Source of the DNA: Amycolatopsis cihanbeyliensis
Lineage (GTDB): Bacteria; Actinomycetota; Actinomycetes; Mycobacteriales; Pseudonocardiaceae
Direction: 5' to 3'
Assembly: GCF_006715045.1 (NCBI RefSeq)
Contig: NZ_VFML01000001.1
Span: 2,324,501 to 2,388,500, forward strand
Length of the DNA stretch: 64,000 nucleotides
Part shown: piece after piece, positions 63,057 to 64,000 of the stretch
Numbering within the stretch: the stretch's first letter is position 1
Layout: each line of letters starts with the position of its first letter
Notes under the pieces: generated by a model
What the model saw: the letters and a program-made list of their open reading frames with translations, nothing else
What the model was told of the DNA's origin: nothing
Databases searched by the model: none
Program-made: the position numbers and the translations under genes

Positions 63057-64000
63057 TCACTCCACCCCGATCAGCAGCACGGCTGATTCCTGACCACCGG
63101 AATAGCACGACAGCTCCACCTCGGGCCGCTCGGTACGCAGCCGGTCGGCCAGCGTGGTCCCGATCCCGCCCGGCGCGCCGGTACCGGTCAGCACGGTCAC
63201 CAGCTCGCCGCCCGCGGCGAGCATCCGGTCCAGCACCGCCATCGCGGCCTCGACAATGCGCGAGCCGGTCGCGGCGGACTCGATCAGCACGACCTCGCCG
63301 TCCACGAGGCCGACCAGGTCGCCCGCGTGCGCGCGACCCACCCAGGTGATCGCCTCCTCGCGCGCGACCAGCAGCTCGCCACGGCGGGTGGCCGCCGCGG
63401 CCTCAGCCATGGCGACCACGTCATCGTTGGTCCGCCGCGCCGGATCGTGCACGGCGAGCGCGGCCAGCACCTGCACCGGCGAGGCGCAGGGCACGACGAC
63501 CACCTCGAGGTCCTCGAGCATCGGGTGGCCGGTGACCTTGTCCACGGCAGCGGTCAGCTCGGCGTCCGCGGGCAGCACGGTGACATGCGTGGCCCCGGTC
63601 CCGGTGATCGTGCCGAGCAGCTCGTCCACGGTCGGGGCCGAGCTCCCTGGCACCCGCAGCACCGGCTTGCCCTCCGCGGTGACCAGCTCCGCGAGGCCCT
63701 GCCCGCGCACCACGGGGAGGACGGCGCGGCTCGGCCCTTCCGATCCGGCCGCGACCTCCTGCGGCGCCGTCAGCAGTGGCTCCACCCGGATCTGGTGTGG
63801 CCTGCCGGCCGCGAGACCGGCCTCGATGGCGGCGCCGATGTCCGCGCAGTGCACGTGTACCGCGTGGCTCCCTGCGCCGTCCCCGGCGACGGTGACGCTG
63901 TCCCCGAGCTCGCTGAGCACCGTGCGCAGCTCGGGCAGCCCGGCCGGGTCAACGTCGTCGAGCAGGTACATGACCTCCCACGCGGACACGGCGGGCGGCG
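63057..64000 (-). CDS. DAK2/YloV (FakA-like) family protein, C-terminal part (runs off the right edge)
   Basis: The frame stays open to the window end, so only about 314 C-terminal residues are seen. They begin near SAWEVMYLLDDVDPAGLPEL and LGDSVTVAGDGAGSHAVHVHC, which is the linker/C-terminal region after a DAK2 domain. LPVVRGQGLAELVTAEG and the ending CYSGGQESAVLLIGVE also match the YloV/FakA group, linked elsewhere to fatty-acid phosphorylation. Location beside recG fits mycobacterial Rv2974c-Rv2973c. The kinase part lies outside the window. Confidence 0.85.
   Translation of the reverse strand, partial: PPAVSAWEVMYLLDDVDPAGLPELRTVLSELGDSVTVAGDGAGSHAVHVHCADIGAAIEAGLAAGRPHQIRVEPLLTAPQEVAAGSEGPSRAVLPVVRGQGLAELVTAEGKPVLRVPGSSAPTVDELLGTITGTGATHVTVLPADAELTAAVDKVTGHPMLEDLEVVVVPCASPVQVLAALAVHDPARRTNDDVVAMAEAAAATRRGELLVAREEAITWVGRAHAGDLVGLVDGEVVLIESAATGSRIVEAAMAVLDRMLAAGGELVTVLTGTGAPGGIGTTLADRLRTERPEVELSCYSGGQESAVLLIGVE

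Overview
The window is GC-rich actinobacterial chromosome (roughly 70% GC by eye), most like the Pseudonocardiaceae (Amycolatopsis/Saccharomonospora type). GTG starts, ATGA/GTGA stop-start overlaps and a mycobacterium-like order of core genes support this. I see no rRNA, tRNA, insertion sequence, prophage or CRISPR array.

Region 1 (1-21.6 kb) is a nearly complete purine-catabolism island. Guanine deaminase (guaD), an 8-oxoguanine/guanine-type deaminase and a three-subunit xanthine dehydrogenase feed urate to uricase, HIU hydrolase and OHCU decarboxylase. Allantoinase and allantoicase (cut by the left edge) follow. Glyoxylate is then used by glyoxylate carboligase, hydroxypyruvate isomerase, tartronate semialdehyde reductase and malate synthase. 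Two nucleobase permeases (a urate/xanthine NCS2 type and an AzgA type), a PucR-type and an IclR-type regulator, and a thiamine-binding-like/HTH protein complete it. A shared 15-bp operator pattern lies at three of its promoters.

Region 2 (21.6-52.7 kb) is a housekeeping block known from other actinobacteria: ftsY, smc, acyP, mutM, rnc, rpmF, DUF177, a SepIVA-like DivIVA-family gene, coaD and rsmD. Two accessory blocks interrupt it. Between ftsY and smc lie anmK plus an SSS symporter under a DasR-like operator, a small ribbon-helix-helix-like protein, a decayed membrane-protein gene, a VOC protein and an amidohydrolase. Between acyP and mutM lie a Pro/Thr-rich anchored protein, kdpFABC-kdpDE with an extra 27-codon ORF, a ROK regulator with a large inverted repeat, a stress-type membrane protein and a PadR/HAAS pair. 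A secreted tandem RNase Sa-like protein lies between sepIVA and coaD.

Region 3 (50.5-64 kb) holds a HelD-type RNA polymerase-recycling ATPase, a luciferase-like oxidoreductase, an arginase-family hydrolase, a membrane class III nucleotide cyclase, pyruvate carboxylase, a subtilisin-like protein with an altered oxyanion residue, recG, and the C-terminal part of a DAK2/YloV-type protein cut by the right edge.

The most unusual signal is not a gene. Five intergenic arrays (7.6, 11.8, 28.3, 53.7 and 54.7 kb) are built from one 21-nt unit, with a fixed polarity of unit variants and a core that can form a hairpin. They sit at gene 3' ends, and one forms the end of a coding sequence. I know of no described element that matches them.
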